Assembly: GCA_028818155.1 (NCBI GenBank)
Contig: JAPPOH010000014.1
Location: forward strand, 201,042-265,041
Reading direction: 5' to 3'
DNA from: Candidatus Woesearchaeota archaeon
GTDB lineage: Archaea; Nanobdellota; Nanobdellia; Woesearchaeales; UBA525
DNA: 64,000 nucleotides
Position numbers and translations under genes: made by a program. The notes under the pieces are model-generated. The model worked only from the letters and a program-made list of their open reading frames with translations, was not told where the DNA came from and ran no database searches. Positions 32,866 to 40,918 of the stretch are shown piece by piece (the stretch's first letter is position 1; each line of letters opens with the position of its first letter).

Positions 32866-35800
32866 GAGCGTTCCTCCTTGTTCTTGTGTTGCTTTCTATG
32901 CAGTTCGTCGTTGCGGCACCGTCACACATCGTCACATCTGGTGATGTGAACTCAACAGGCGGGGATATCTGTATTGTTGGTGGGAACTGTTTGAGTACTG
33001 CCGCCCAAGGGAGTGAGGCAGGCGGGTGGACAGATGATGGCAGCACTGTTCGTTTAACGACAAGTACAGATAGTGTTGGCATCGGCACAACGAGCCCCGA
33101 CGAAATACTAACTATCGGGGATGGCACCACAACTGGCAACAAAGCGATCCACATTGAAGATCATGATGACGTGTATATTTTCCTTGAAGCGGATGAAGAT
33201 GATTCTGGAGAGGACGATAATCCGTACATTAAATTCAGTCAAGACAATGCTGCAGTGCAAAGTATCGTTGGCATGGTTGGTGCTGCAGGAACTGACCCTG
33301 AAGCAGTTGCGTACACAGATACCTTAGTAAATTCGTTTCTTTTAGGGACAACGAATGGATATCCGCTACAATTAGGAACAGCCGATGTTGTTGAGATGAC
33401 GATCGAGAGTGGTGGTGATATTGGTGTCGGTACTGCCAATCCAGAAGTTCCTTTCGATATCAATACCACTTCGAATGCTGATGGATTACGTATACGAGGC
33501 ACATCTTCTACAACTGAGATTACAGATCTCTACACAGGATCGTCTGGCCACTTCATTATTGATATGACCGCAGGAGCAGACACATCTCAGTTCATCGATT
33601 TCCGTACGGAAAGTTCACAGCACGGTCTTATTGTGAGAGAGTCTGACGGGACAGGTACAGCAACGTTCGCGAACATTTACGTCACAGACACCACGGATGA
33701 TTATCTATCGATTAACTTGAACGAGGCTGCAGATGGGGACGCGTTCGTCGTTACTGCAGCAAACGAAGTGGGTATTGGGACGTCAGATCCTGATGGCAAG
33801 TTACAAGTGACAGGTAATGAAGTGCGTATTGGCGATGCAGGGACATTGAACACTGCCGCAGGTGACGGCGATTTATTTGTTGAAGATGCATTAGAAGTTG
33901 ACGGTGTCCTTGATATAGATGGAACTGGAACAAATGAATTTGCTGGAAGTCTTGACGCGCCTTCGTATACAGGGCTCGACGATTCATACGCACTCGTAGC
34001 TGGGGATACGCACGTGTACTTGGACTTGGATAATGATGACGATGGTTCTGCTAATCTCTATGTAAGAGATGGAGGGAATAATGTTGTTTTCCAAGTTGAC
34101 GAGTCAGGCAATGTACAGGCAGATGGAACATTAGCGATAGGGACCACAACTGCGAGTGAGGATTTAACTATAGGAGACGGCACCACAACTGGCAACAAAG
34201 CAATCCACATTGAAGATCATGATGATGTGTACATCTTCTTAGAAGCTGACGAGGATGGTACAGGTGGCGAAGATGATAATCCTTACATTAAATTCAGTCA
34301 AGACAATACTGGCGTCCAGTCTATTCTTGGACATGTAGGAAATTCAGGCGTAGACCCTGAAGCAGTAACATATACGAGTGCCTTGGGTAACGCACTGCTG
34401 ATGGGTACGACAACAACCAACTCTGCTCTACAGTTAGGAACAGGAGATGTTGTCGCACTCACCATCGATACCTCACAGAACATAGGTATAGGTAATAATG
34501 CACCCGATACAAATCATAAACTGGACGTCACAGGACATATCCTCGCTGAAAATGGCGCATCTACTGGCGCCACAAGAAATGCAGGTCTGCGATTGTATAC
34601 CGATGATGCGTTCGGAACTGAACTCCACTACTCCGATGGGAGTTGGTCAACTGCAGTCTTCGGCAGAACAACAGATGAAAACGCGCTACAGTTTGGTGCG
34701 TATGCTGGTTCCGCGACTGACCAAGGTGCCATGACGCACTACATGACGATTGAGAATGATGGTGATGTAGGTATTGGTACAGAGGATCCTGCACACTTGT
34801 TGCATTTAGCAGATGCGATCCCAGATATCCAGTATGATGATACGACTGGTGACGATTGGGTTGTTGGAAATAATAACGGCGAGTTCAGATTCTATAACGA
34901 GAACGATGCAGAAACATATCTTGAAATTGAACAAAATGGAGAAGTAGGTATTGGAACTACAAGTTCTGATGCAAAACTAGATATTGCATGGGATGGCACT
35001 GCCGCAGCGACTGAGGTTGGGCTCGAATTGGATTTGACCGTAGCGAATGCAGATATCATGTTGCTATTGAATTCGTCTGATGGTGGCATTGGTTCAGGTT
35101 CTGATTTCATCCGTGCGATGGATGGAAGTAGTGAAGTCTTTGCCGTTGACGGTGTCGGTGCAATTACAGGTGATCAGATCAAACTCTCTTCTGGAGATGG
35201 TGATGGATACGGGTTCTGGGGATCCGACAACTATGAAATATACATGCGACAAGATTATGCAACAGAACACTACACGAGCGACTATAATATGTACTTTACA
35301 ATGGCCGGCGGGACAAACAGAGGCTTCGTTTTCACAACTGGGACGACGCCTACCTTCCAAGTAGATGCTTCTGGAAATATGTGGACGAACGGTGCTGCCA
35401 GAGTCGCTCCGCCATCAGATATCTGGCACACAGGCGGTTCGTTCTACCTTATCGGGTCAGAATCAGCACCACTTGGCAAACTTGACACGCAAGGATCGTA
35501 TCGTGTTTCCCTAACGTCCAACGGCTACCGAAACGGGAGTGATTGGGTGCAATTCAACGCGAATGGCAACACAGGTGCCGCTTCGATTGATCTTGCGCCA
35601 GATGGACACATCTTCTTTGGTGTTGAAGCAGATAAGGCAAATGGAAGTAGTTCGTTTCCAACAACCGCAATGACCGTCGATAGTAACGGACGCGTCGGTA
35701 TTGGGACAACGAGTCCTTCCGCAGACCTCCACGTCGATGCTGATGACTTAGGAACAAGCGACGGTGACGAAGAAGAAATTCTGAGATTGCATTCAGATAC

Positions 35801-37166
35801 GGTAAACCAAGACACACTCAGGTTCTTCATGGACAGAGAAGGAGCAGGGGGTGGTTGGGAAACTGCAGTGTGGAAGATACAACGACTCGTGGACGCGACG
35901 AATATGGGATATATGGAGTTCGGAGACATGGGTGACGATCTCATCACCTTTGGTGAGGGAGGAACTGAGTACATGCGCATTGATGGGAGTGGCGAGGTTG
36001 GTATTGGGACGGCAAGTCCAGTAACTAATCTACACATCAGCGACGGATCTGGTAACGATCCTGAAATTCAGTTAACGAGCGATTATACAGGACACACTGC
36101 TACAGATGGATTTTTAATCAATGGGAATGTAGAGAATGTATACTTATGGCTTTATGAAGAAGGTCAAATGCAACTCGCCACGAATAATACTGCCAGGATT
36201 AAAATTGACTCTGCAGGACGTGTTGGCATTAGCACCACTGACATCGAGGCATGGGACACCTATGATGCAATGCAGTTGGGAGATGATAACGCTATCGCAT
36301 TCGGTGAAGCGGGCAACTACGGCTTGCAAATCGTGCTGAACGCGTACTACGATGGCCAGTGGAAGTATAGAACAACTGATGAAGCTGCACGAATTTCGTT
36401 GGATAATGGAGATATTAGGCTAGATTATAAAGCGTCAGGAACTGTAGACACAGCGCTATCGGGAGACTGGGATAACGCCTTATTCGTAGAGAATACCAAC
36501 GGATATGTGGGTATAAACCAAAATGTTCCTACTGTTGAGCTGCACGTCAACCCATCTGCCTATTTTAGTGATGGCGACAACGGCGTCATGGTCTGTGGTG
36601 AAAACTGGCAGACCGGCTCAAATGGTTGTGGAGATTATGGTACTGATGAATCATACATTGTCGATGATGATGGAACGTATCAAGCCCTGATGCTTGTAGG
36701 AAATGATGTCTCTGGTGATAGAAGAGTAGAGATTTATGATGATCTTGATGTTAATGATGACATTACCAATGATCCTGATACGAGCGTTGGTTCGGACGAC
36801 GCATGCTTCAGTGGCACAGGAGCGGGTTCAAAATTAGGTATTTGCTCATCCTCTCTCAAGTTGAAAGAGAATGTCCAAGACTTAGAATTGGGACTAGATC
36901 TTGTGAGAAAAATGAGGCCAGTATCATTTGACTGGAAAGTCGATGGAAGAAATGATATAGGCTTCATCTCCGAAGAACTGCATGAAATAGAGCCACGGCT
37001 CGTTATCTATGAAGATGAAACAGGACACCCTGCAAGCGTTAATTACCGACACTACACAGCCGCACTCACAAAAGCAATACAAGAGTTAGACGAGCGAACA
37101 AGCGAAGTGGAACAGCTCAGGAAAGAGCTTGACGAACTCAAAGCACAAGTGGCTGCATTAGAGTGA
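32862..37166 (+). CDS. Secreted fibre protein with C-terminal S74 intramolecular chaperone
   Basis: The protein is 1434 aa from ATG 32862, with GAGGAGGGG 5 nt upstream. An in-frame TTG at 32838 is unlikely. A signal peptide MRAFLLVLVLLSMQFVVA is present. About 11 VGIGT-like stalk units follow. Two nearly equal blocks (KAIHIEDHDDVYIFLEADED and again) show internal duplication. The last 120 residues are the S74 endosialidase-type chaperone: SLKLKENVQDLELGLDLVRK, then MRPVSFDWKVDGRNDIGFIS and PASVNYRHYTAALTKAIQEL, ending in a coiled coil. In phage fibres this domain trimerises the fibre and then cleaves itself off. It is the only one of the three fibres here that carries it. Confidence 0.88.
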   Translation: MRAFLLVLVLLSMQFVVAAPSHIVTSGDVNSTGGDICIVGGNCLSTAAQGSEAGGWTDDGSTVRLTTSTDSVGIGTTSPDEILTIGDGTTTGNKAIHIEDHDDVYIFLEADEDDSGEDDNPYIKFSQDNAAVQSIVGMVGAAGTDPEAVAYTDTLVNSFLLGTTNGYPLQLGTADVVEMTIESGGDIGVGTANPEVPFDINTTSNADGLRIRGTSSTTEITDLYTGSSGHFIIDMTAGADTSQFIDFRTESSQHGLIVRESDGTGTATFANIYVTDTTDDYLSINLNEAADGDAFVVTAANEVGIGTSDPDGKLQVTGNEVRIGDAGTLNTAAGDGDLFVEDALEVDGVLDIDGTGTNEFAGSLDAPSYTGLDDSYALVAGDTHVYLDLDNDDDGSANLYVRDGGNNVVFQVDESGNVQADGTLAIGTTTASEDLTIGDGTTTGNKAIHIEDHDDVYIFLEADEDGTGGEDDNPYIKFSQDNTGVQSILGHVGNSGVDPEAVTYTSALGNALLMGTTTTNSALQLGTGDVVALTIDTSQNIGIGNNAPDTNHKLDVTGHILAENGASTGATRNAGLRLYTDDAFGTELHYSDGSWSTAVFGRTTDENALQFGAYAGSATDQGAMTHYMTIENDGDVGIGTEDPAHLLHLADAIPDIQYDDTTGDDWVVGNNNGEFRFYNENDAETYLEIEQNGEVGIGTTSSDAKLDIAWDGTAAATEVGLELDLTVANADIMLLLNSSDGGIGSGSDFIRAMDGSSEVFAVDGVGAITGDQIKLSSGDGDGYGFWGSDNYEIYMRQDYATEHYTSDYNMYFTMAGGTNRGFVFTTGTTPTFQVDASGNMWTNGAARVAPPSDIWHTGGSFYLIGSESAPLGKLDTQGSYRVSLTSNGYRNGSDWVQFNANGNTGAASIDLAPDGHIFFGVEADKANGSSSFPTTAMTVDSNGRVGIGTTSPSADLHVDADDLGTSDGDEEEILRLHSDTVNQDTLRFFMDREGAGGGWETAVWKIQRLVDATNMGYMEFGDMGDDLITFGEGGTEYMRIDGSGEVGIGTASPVTNLHISDGSGNDPEIQLTSDYTGHTATDGFLINGNVENVYLWLYEEGQMQLATNNTARIKIDSAGRVGISTTDIEAWDTYDAMQLGDDNAIAFGEAGNYGLQIVLNAYYDGQWKYRTTDEAARISLDNGDIRLDYKASGTVDTALSGDWDNALFVENTNGYVGINQNVPTVELHVNPSAYFSDGDNGVMVCGENWQTGSNGCGDYGTDESYIVDDDGTYQALMLVGNDVSGDRRVEIYDDLDVNDDITNDPDTSVGSDDACFSGTGAGSKLGICSSSLKLKENVQDLELGLDLVRKMRPVSFDWKVDGRNDIGFISEELHEIEPRLVIYEDETGHPASVNYRHYTAALTKAIQELDERTSEVEQLRKELDELKAQVAALE

Positions 37167-37226
37167 CTACAAAAAACACGAAATGTAGACAAATAGAAAT
37201 GTTCTTCTGAAAATGTAGTCACTATA
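37163..37226. repeat. 64-nt repeat with 9-bp inverted ends, left copy flanking abiE
   Basis: It begins in the stop codon of the fibre gene and has ends GTGACTACA and TGTAGTCAC. The last 46 nt (from AAATGTAGACAAATAGAAAT on) are identical to the right copy at 38695-38758. The internal sequence between the arms can fold weakly. It is not poly-T-like. Confidence 0.85.
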
Positions 37227-37329
37227 TATTCAAACAAAAGTATCCTATTTTCTATCCTATAACATATCAAAAACGATATGTTCTACAAAAAAAGTAAGAT
37301 TTATAAAAGAATCTCTCTATCCATCAAAT

Positions 37330-37992
37330 ATGGACATTTCAAATCCTGTAGTAACAAAAGCAGATATAAAAAAAACAGCAAATATGAGCGATAGCTATGC
37401 GTACCTTCGCTTACAGCGCCTCGTCCAACAAGGAAAACTCAAAAAAATTGCAAAAGGATTCTACACAAAGCAAGACAACCCGCTCCTTATCTCATCACAC
37501 ATCACACATCCTTGCTATATCAGTTTTCTCGCAGCAGCACAATTCTACGGCTACACCGAACAGATCCCTCGAACGATCATTATCAACGCAACGATACGAA
37601 AAACAATACACTTTGAGGGATATACACTCAAGTTTGTGAAGCAAAAGAACATCTTCGGCTATGATAAAATACAAACAACCGATGGCGAGCTCTTCATCGC
37701 AACACCTGAAAAGCTGCTTCTTGACATGCTCAGCTCTCCACAACACGCAGGCAATTTCAGCGAAACAATACGCATCATCAAGCAAGCACCTTTACACATC
37801 CCAACACTAAAACAGTATTTGAAACGGATCAACAACAAAAGTCTCAATAAACGCGTCGGATTTCTCTTAGAACACTACAAGAACATCCAACTACCACCAC
37901 CAAAAGATCGAAACTACATCGAACTTGAACAAGGCAAACAAGGAAAGAAAACCAACACAAAATGGAGAATACGCCATGATATCGAAAACTGA
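37330..37992 (+). CDS. abiEi: AbiEi-like antitoxin (transcriptional regulator)
   Basis: The protein is 220 aa. A winged helix at residues 10-55 (VTKADIKKTANMSDSYAYLR, then LQRLVQQGKLKKIAKGFY) is followed by the AbiEi C-terminal part (TPEKLLLDML, RIIKQ, YLKRINNKSLNKRVGFLLEH). AbiE is a two-gene system in which the AbiEi protein represses the pair and neutralises the AbiEii nucleotidyltransferase; it causes abortive infection in bacteria. The gene starts below TAAGATTTATAAAAG (about 37291-37305). Its C-terminus overlaps the next gene by 17 bp. Confidence 0.85.
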   Translation: MDISNPVVTKADIKKTANMSDSYAYLRLQRLVQQGKLKKIAKGFYTKQDNPLLISSHITHPCYISFLAAAQFYGYTEQIPRTIIINATIRKTIHFEGYTLKFVKQKNIFGYDKIQTTDGELFIATPEKLLLDMLSSPQHAGNFSETIRIIKQAPLHIPTLKQYLKRINNKSLNKRVGFLLEHYKNIQLPPPKDRNYIELEQGKQGKKTNTKWRIRHDIEN

Positions 37993-38698
37993 ACTCAAGG
38001 AATACGCGAAAATAAGAAATCAAACGCTCGGACAAGCTGAGAAAGATCTCTTCCAGAATGTGCTGCTCTTTCTTCTCTATCAAGAACATGGCAAAGAGCT
38101 CGTATTCAAAGGAGGAACAGCGCTTGCGAAATGCTATGGTGTAAACAGATTTTCAGAAGATCTCGATTTCACTGCAACAAGAGACATCCACCCTGAAAAA
38201 CTTATCACAAATGGACTGAAACGATACAATGTGGCTTTCGAGTATACTCCAGAGCGCATCCTTATACAAGGACCACTCTACACAGGCATTCGCGAATCCC
38301 TGTGCTCTATACGAATTCAAATAAGTAGAAGAGAGCCTGTGCACCTTGATCCAAAAACAGTGATGATACGCACCTTCACACCGTTTTTACCAAACTTTGA
38401 CGTCATCGTGATGGATCCGCACGAAATCTTTGCAGAGAAAATTCGTGCACTCTGCACACGAGAGCAAGCCCGCGATCTTTTTGATCTGCGCATGATACGA
38501 GAGTTTGTGCCACCAAAAGAGCTCGTGAACAAAAAACTTGCCTATTACAAGAAAAAATTCTCAAGCGAAGCAGTACAACAGGCGATCAAACGAAAGCAAC
38601 CAATATGGGAAAAAGAACTCCAATACTTAGTAGCTCCAATTCCGGATTTTGACGAGACAAGGCAACTTGTCCTTGCTGCAATCGAAAGTATCAAGTGA
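37976..38698 (+). CDS. abiEii: AbiEii-like nucleotidyltransferase toxin
   Basis: The protein is 240 aa from ATG 37976, the first ATG after the overlap with abiEi. The metal-binding KGGTALAKCYGVNRFSEDLD is the AbiEii motif (G-G-x-A-L, then S-x-D-x-D-type), followed by MIRTFTPFLPNFDVIVMDPHEIFAEKIRALCTRE-type sequence (HEIFAEKIRAL). AbiEii binds GTP and, in related toxins, adds nucleotides to tRNA. Cell arrest when the antitoxin fails is inferred. Both genes lie between two near-identical 64-nt repeats. Confidence 0.88.
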   Translation: MISKTELKEYAKIRNQTLGQAEKDLFQNVLLFLLYQEHGKELVFKGGTALAKCYGVNRFSEDLDFTATRDIHPEKLITNGLKRYNVAFEYTPERILIQGPLYTGIRESLCSIRIQISRREPVHLDPKTVMIRTFTPFLPNFDVIVMDPHEIFAEKIRALCTREQARDLFDLRMIREFVPPKELVNKKLAYYKKKFSSEAVQQAIKRKQPIWEKELQYLVAPIPDFDETRQLVLAAIESIK

Positions 38699-38758
38699 CT
38701 ACATATATTCTAAAATGTAGACAAATAGAAATGTTCTTCTGAAAATGTAGTCACTATA
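38695..38758. repeat. 64-nt repeat with 9-bp inverted ends, right copy flanking abiE
   Basis: Second copy of the element at 37163-37226, beginning in the AbiEii stop codon. The GTGACTACA and TGTAGTCAC ends are perfect. About 46 consecutive bases match copy 1, with differences limited to the interior near the left arm. Confidence 0.85.
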
Positions 38759-38866
38759 GAAAAAAATACCAGTGTGAACACAAAATCTCTCTTCATTTAT
38801 ATATTAACATCAAAAATTCACTTAAAATACACAATATTTATATATCATAACTTACTTTTCACACAT

Positions 38867-39463
38867 ATGAAGCTCGAACTACTCAGAAAACTCGAAGGCC
38901 TCCAAACGATCCCCGACGTAGCGAAAGCGCTCAACATCAAAGAATCCACAGCGAGAAACGTCATCACCAAACTCAAAAAACAACAGCATGCAACCCGATG
39001 GGGCGGGCCCAAAATCTACAAAATCACCTTAACAAAACAACTCCCGAGAAAGCCAGGCATGTACGATATCATCAACAAACACTCAAAACACATGAAACTC
39101 GCAGAACCGTACGACCACCAAGTGCACGGAGAGTACGGCCCAGAAGAAGCACTCGCGCAAGCAATCACAACAAACAGTTTTAGAGTCCATCTTGCAAGTA
39201 TGTGCCTCTTCAATCACATCACAAATTGGAAGAAACTCTACCGCCTCACAAAAAAACACTGGCCAAAGATAGGAGCATTGTACGATGTCACAAGAAAATA
39301 CATGCGCACACGAAACATGCCAAAGCGCTACCGGAAACTTTCCGGAAAAACCAGAACAAGCTTGATAAAAGGGTACGGAACACCAGAATACAAGGACATA
39401 GCCGACAAATGGAACTGTGATATTCCGTTCGGTGAGAAAGACATAACCTCGAGACACTTATGA
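38867..39463 (+). CDS. Helix-turn-helix protein, likely antitoxin of a nucleotidyltransferase pair
   Basis: The protein is 198 aa from ATG 38867, below an AT-rich TATA (CAATATTTATATATC, from 38831). A winged helix at residues 1-45 (LLRKLEGLQTIPDVAKALN, then IKESTARNVITKLKKQQHA) precedes an unassigned helical domain (YGPEEALAQAITTNSFRVHL, then RYRKLSGKTRTSLI). The stop overlaps the next gene start (TTATGA). By position it would be the regulator for the nucleotidyltransferase that follows, as in AbiE. I do not recognise a named family. Confidence 0.6.
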   Translation: MKLELLRKLEGLQTIPDVAKALNIKESTARNVITKLKKQQHATRWGGPKIYKITLTKQLPRKPGMYDIINKHSKHMKLAEPYDHQVHGEYGPEEALAQAITTNSFRVHLASMCLFNHITNWKKLYRLTKKHWPKIGALYDVTRKYMRTRNMPKRYRKLSGKTRTSLIKGYGTPEYKDIADKWNCDIPFGEKDITSRHL

Positions 39464-40098
39464 TAACACAAAAAGACCAACTACAACTCTTCGAAATCAT
39501 AAGTAAGAACCTCACGAAAGACACAACATGCTACGCATTTGGTGGGACCGCCATGATGTTTTACGGCTACAAAGATGAAACAAAAGATATTGATCTTTTC
39601 TTCACAGAAGAAACAGCAAGAACAGCATTTATCAACGCAATAGAACAGCTCAACTTCCAAAAAACAAGTGCACTTAAAATCTATATTCCAGAAAAATTGC
39701 AAAGTCCAGGAAAACCACTCATGTTCAAACGAGATGATTTTCGTATCGACCTCTTCGCAAAAAGCATTTTCCGCACACAACTCAGTCCAAACATGAAAGA
39801 AGACCTCTTTGCACAGCACGAATTCAAAGAACGACTCACACTCAAAATCGTGAGAAAAGAGCAGATTGTCTTTCTCAAAAGCATCACAGAACGACCAGCA
39901 GACCTCATCGACATCAAAACAATTCTCGAGAAAACATCGGACTTTGACTGGGAGTATCTTATCGAAGAAGCAATCTGGCAACACACCCATGGCGACTCAT
40001 GGGCGCTCATGGATCTTGAACGAGCACTGCAGCAACTCAAGAAAGAGTTCTTCATAGAAGAAAAATATCTCAAGAGACTCTACGATGCACATAAATAA
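39460..40098 (+). CDS. Nucleotidyltransferase-fold protein (AbiEii/DUF6036-like)
   Basis: The protein is 212 aa. Near residue 28, FGGTAMMFYGYKDETKDIDL is a nucleotidyltransferase core (G-G-T-A, then T-K-D-I-D-L-F). A further acidic residue in DDFRIDLFAKSI can supply the third metal ligand. The C-terminus (LKRLYDAHK) is the part duplicated 733 bp downstream. It overlaps the HTH gene upstream by 4 bp. Paired with that gene it looks like a two-gene toxin-antitoxin module beside AbiE. Activity is unknown. Confidence 0.75.
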   Translation: MITQKDQLQLFEIISKNLTKDTTCYAFGGTAMMFYGYKDETKDIDLFFTEETARTAFINAIEQLNFQKTSALKIYIPEKLQSPGKPLMFKRDDFRIDLFAKSIFRTQLSPNMKEDLFAQHEFKERLTLKIVRKEQIVFLKSITERPADLIDIKTILEKTSDFDWEYLIEEAIWQHTHGDSWALMDLERALQQLKKEFFIEEKYLKRLYDAHK

Positions 40099-40100
40099 GA
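40071..40100 (+). repeat. 30-nt direct repeat, left copy (3' end of nucleotidyltransferase gene)
   Basis: The last codons and stop of the 39460-40098 gene (K-R-L-Y-D-A-H-K-stop) form the repeat. 29 of 30 bases recur at 40804-40833, after the HEPN-MNT pair. Confidence 0.85.
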
Positions 40101-40154
40101 GTAACACAGCAATATCAAACAACCTTTATATACCGATTGAACTTCTTGCATACT

Positions 40155-40507
40155 ATGACTGAATTCGACTTGTGGCAGCAAAAAGCAGAAGAAGACTTGA
40201 AACTGCAGAACTCAACCAAGATGCAGAAAAACTGGCATATGCCGCATTTCTTTATCAGCAAGCTACAGAAAAAGCATTGAAATACATTATACTAAAAAAC
40301 GGAGGGAAACTTCCCAAAATGCATGATTGTACAGCGCTTGCAAAACTCGCACAGGCACCAGAAAACGTGTTTACTAGTACAGAAAGAATTTCTCCGTATT
40401 ATTTCAAAACAAGATATCCGGACGCCGGGATGGATGAAATTTCTTCTGAAGAACTTACTCTCTTAAAAAAGGCAGCGGAAGAGGTGTTGCAATGGACAAG
40501 ACTATAA
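40155..40507 (+). pseudogene. HEPN-type toxin gene with a one-base deletion near its start
   Basis: ATG 40155, about 28 nt below TATA CTTTATATACC (from 40122), reads MTEFDLWQQKAEEDLK and then leaves frame. The frame from 40202 on reads TAELNQDAEKLAYAAFLYQQ and ATEKALKYIILKNGGKLP, the usual HEPN continuation. One extra base in the A-run (TTGAAAACTG instead of TTGAAACTG) would join the two. In MNT-HEPN pairs this protein is the toxin. The shift either inactivates it or is a sequencing or programmed effect. The downstream MNT gene overlaps by 16 bp. Without the shift the protein would be about 118 aa. Confidence 0.75.
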
Positions 40508-40800
40508 TCACGACAGTTCGTGAAGCGGTGGCCAAGCATATACTCGTTGATCGTGTCTACTTATTCGGATCGAGAGCAAGAGGTGATGCACATGAAGACT
40601 CAGATTATGATTTCGCCATCATCTCAGAAAGCTTCAATGGAATGCGATTCATTGAGCGACAACTTCTTATTCGGCCACTCATACGAAACGCTATTGGCTA
40701 TGTGCCGTTCGATGTTGTCTGTTATACACCTGAAGAATATGAGAAAGGAAAAAACGCATTTCTCCCCAGTATTATCGAGGAAGAAGGTATTCTCGTATAA
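40492..40800 (+). CDS. Minimal nucleotidyltransferase (MNT antitoxin)
   Basis: The protein is 102 aa. The motif VYLFGSRARGDAHEDSDYDF (residues about 22-41) is the canonical MNT core, with G-S-x(3)-G, then S-D-x-D. The middle part (FIERQLLIRPLIRNAIGYVPFDVVCYTPEEY) carries the third acidic ligand (FDVV). The end IIEEEGILV is typical. It would add AMP to the HEPN toxin to silence it. It pairs with the frameshifted HEPN gene. The pair sits between two copies of the 3' end of the upstream gene. Confidence 0.9.
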   Translation: MDKTIITTVREAVAKHILVDRVYLFGSRARGDAHEDSDYDFAIISESFNGMRFIERQLLIRPLIRNAIGYVPFDVVCYTPEEYEKGKNAFLPSIIEEEGILV

Positions 40801-40803
40801 CAG

Positions 40804-40833
40804 CAAAAGACTCTACGATGCACATAAATAAGA
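40804..40833 (+). repeat. 30-nt direct repeat, right copy
   Basis: It encodes K-R-L-Y-D-A-H-K-stop again, 733 bp from the first copy, but now attached to nothing. It flanks the HEPN-MNT pair on the right. One mismatch in 30 bases points to a recent event. Confidence 0.85.
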
Positions 40834-40851
40834 TAGAACATTCTTCTTATT

Positions 40852-40914
40852 CCCCGATGACGATGTTATTCCCGTCTGACGAAAGGATGAAGACAGATAG
40901 TAACTGCCGAGGGG
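40852..40914 (+). ncRNA. Candidate C/D-box-like small RNA (weak)
   Basis: CCCC (40852-40855) and GGGG (40911-40914) can close a stem. Inside are C-like ATGACGA (40857), 12 nt, D'-like CTGA, then C'-like ATGAAGA. The C and C' boxes each differ at one position from the consensus RTGATGA. A proper D box is absent (CTGC instead of CTGA). The gap between the MNT repeat and the ppiC-like gene has no other content. Confidence 0.25.
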
Positions 40915-40918
40915 ACTT

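Noticed and set aside
23568..37166. Repeats in the fibre genes as a CRISPR or tandem-repeat array
   Set aside because: They are in-frame protein repeats (VGIGT and AIG units) with drifted codons and unequal spacing, without constant DNA repeats and spacers.
40155..40210. Programmed -1 frameshifting in the HEPN gene
   Set aside because: TTGAAACTG is not a good slippery heptamer and no stimulatory structure is evident; a base deletion is simpler.
40520..40831. A plus-strand frame of 103 aa ending KRLYDAHK
   Set aside because: It overlaps the MNT gene out of phase. Only its tail (the duplicated 30 bp) is meaningful.
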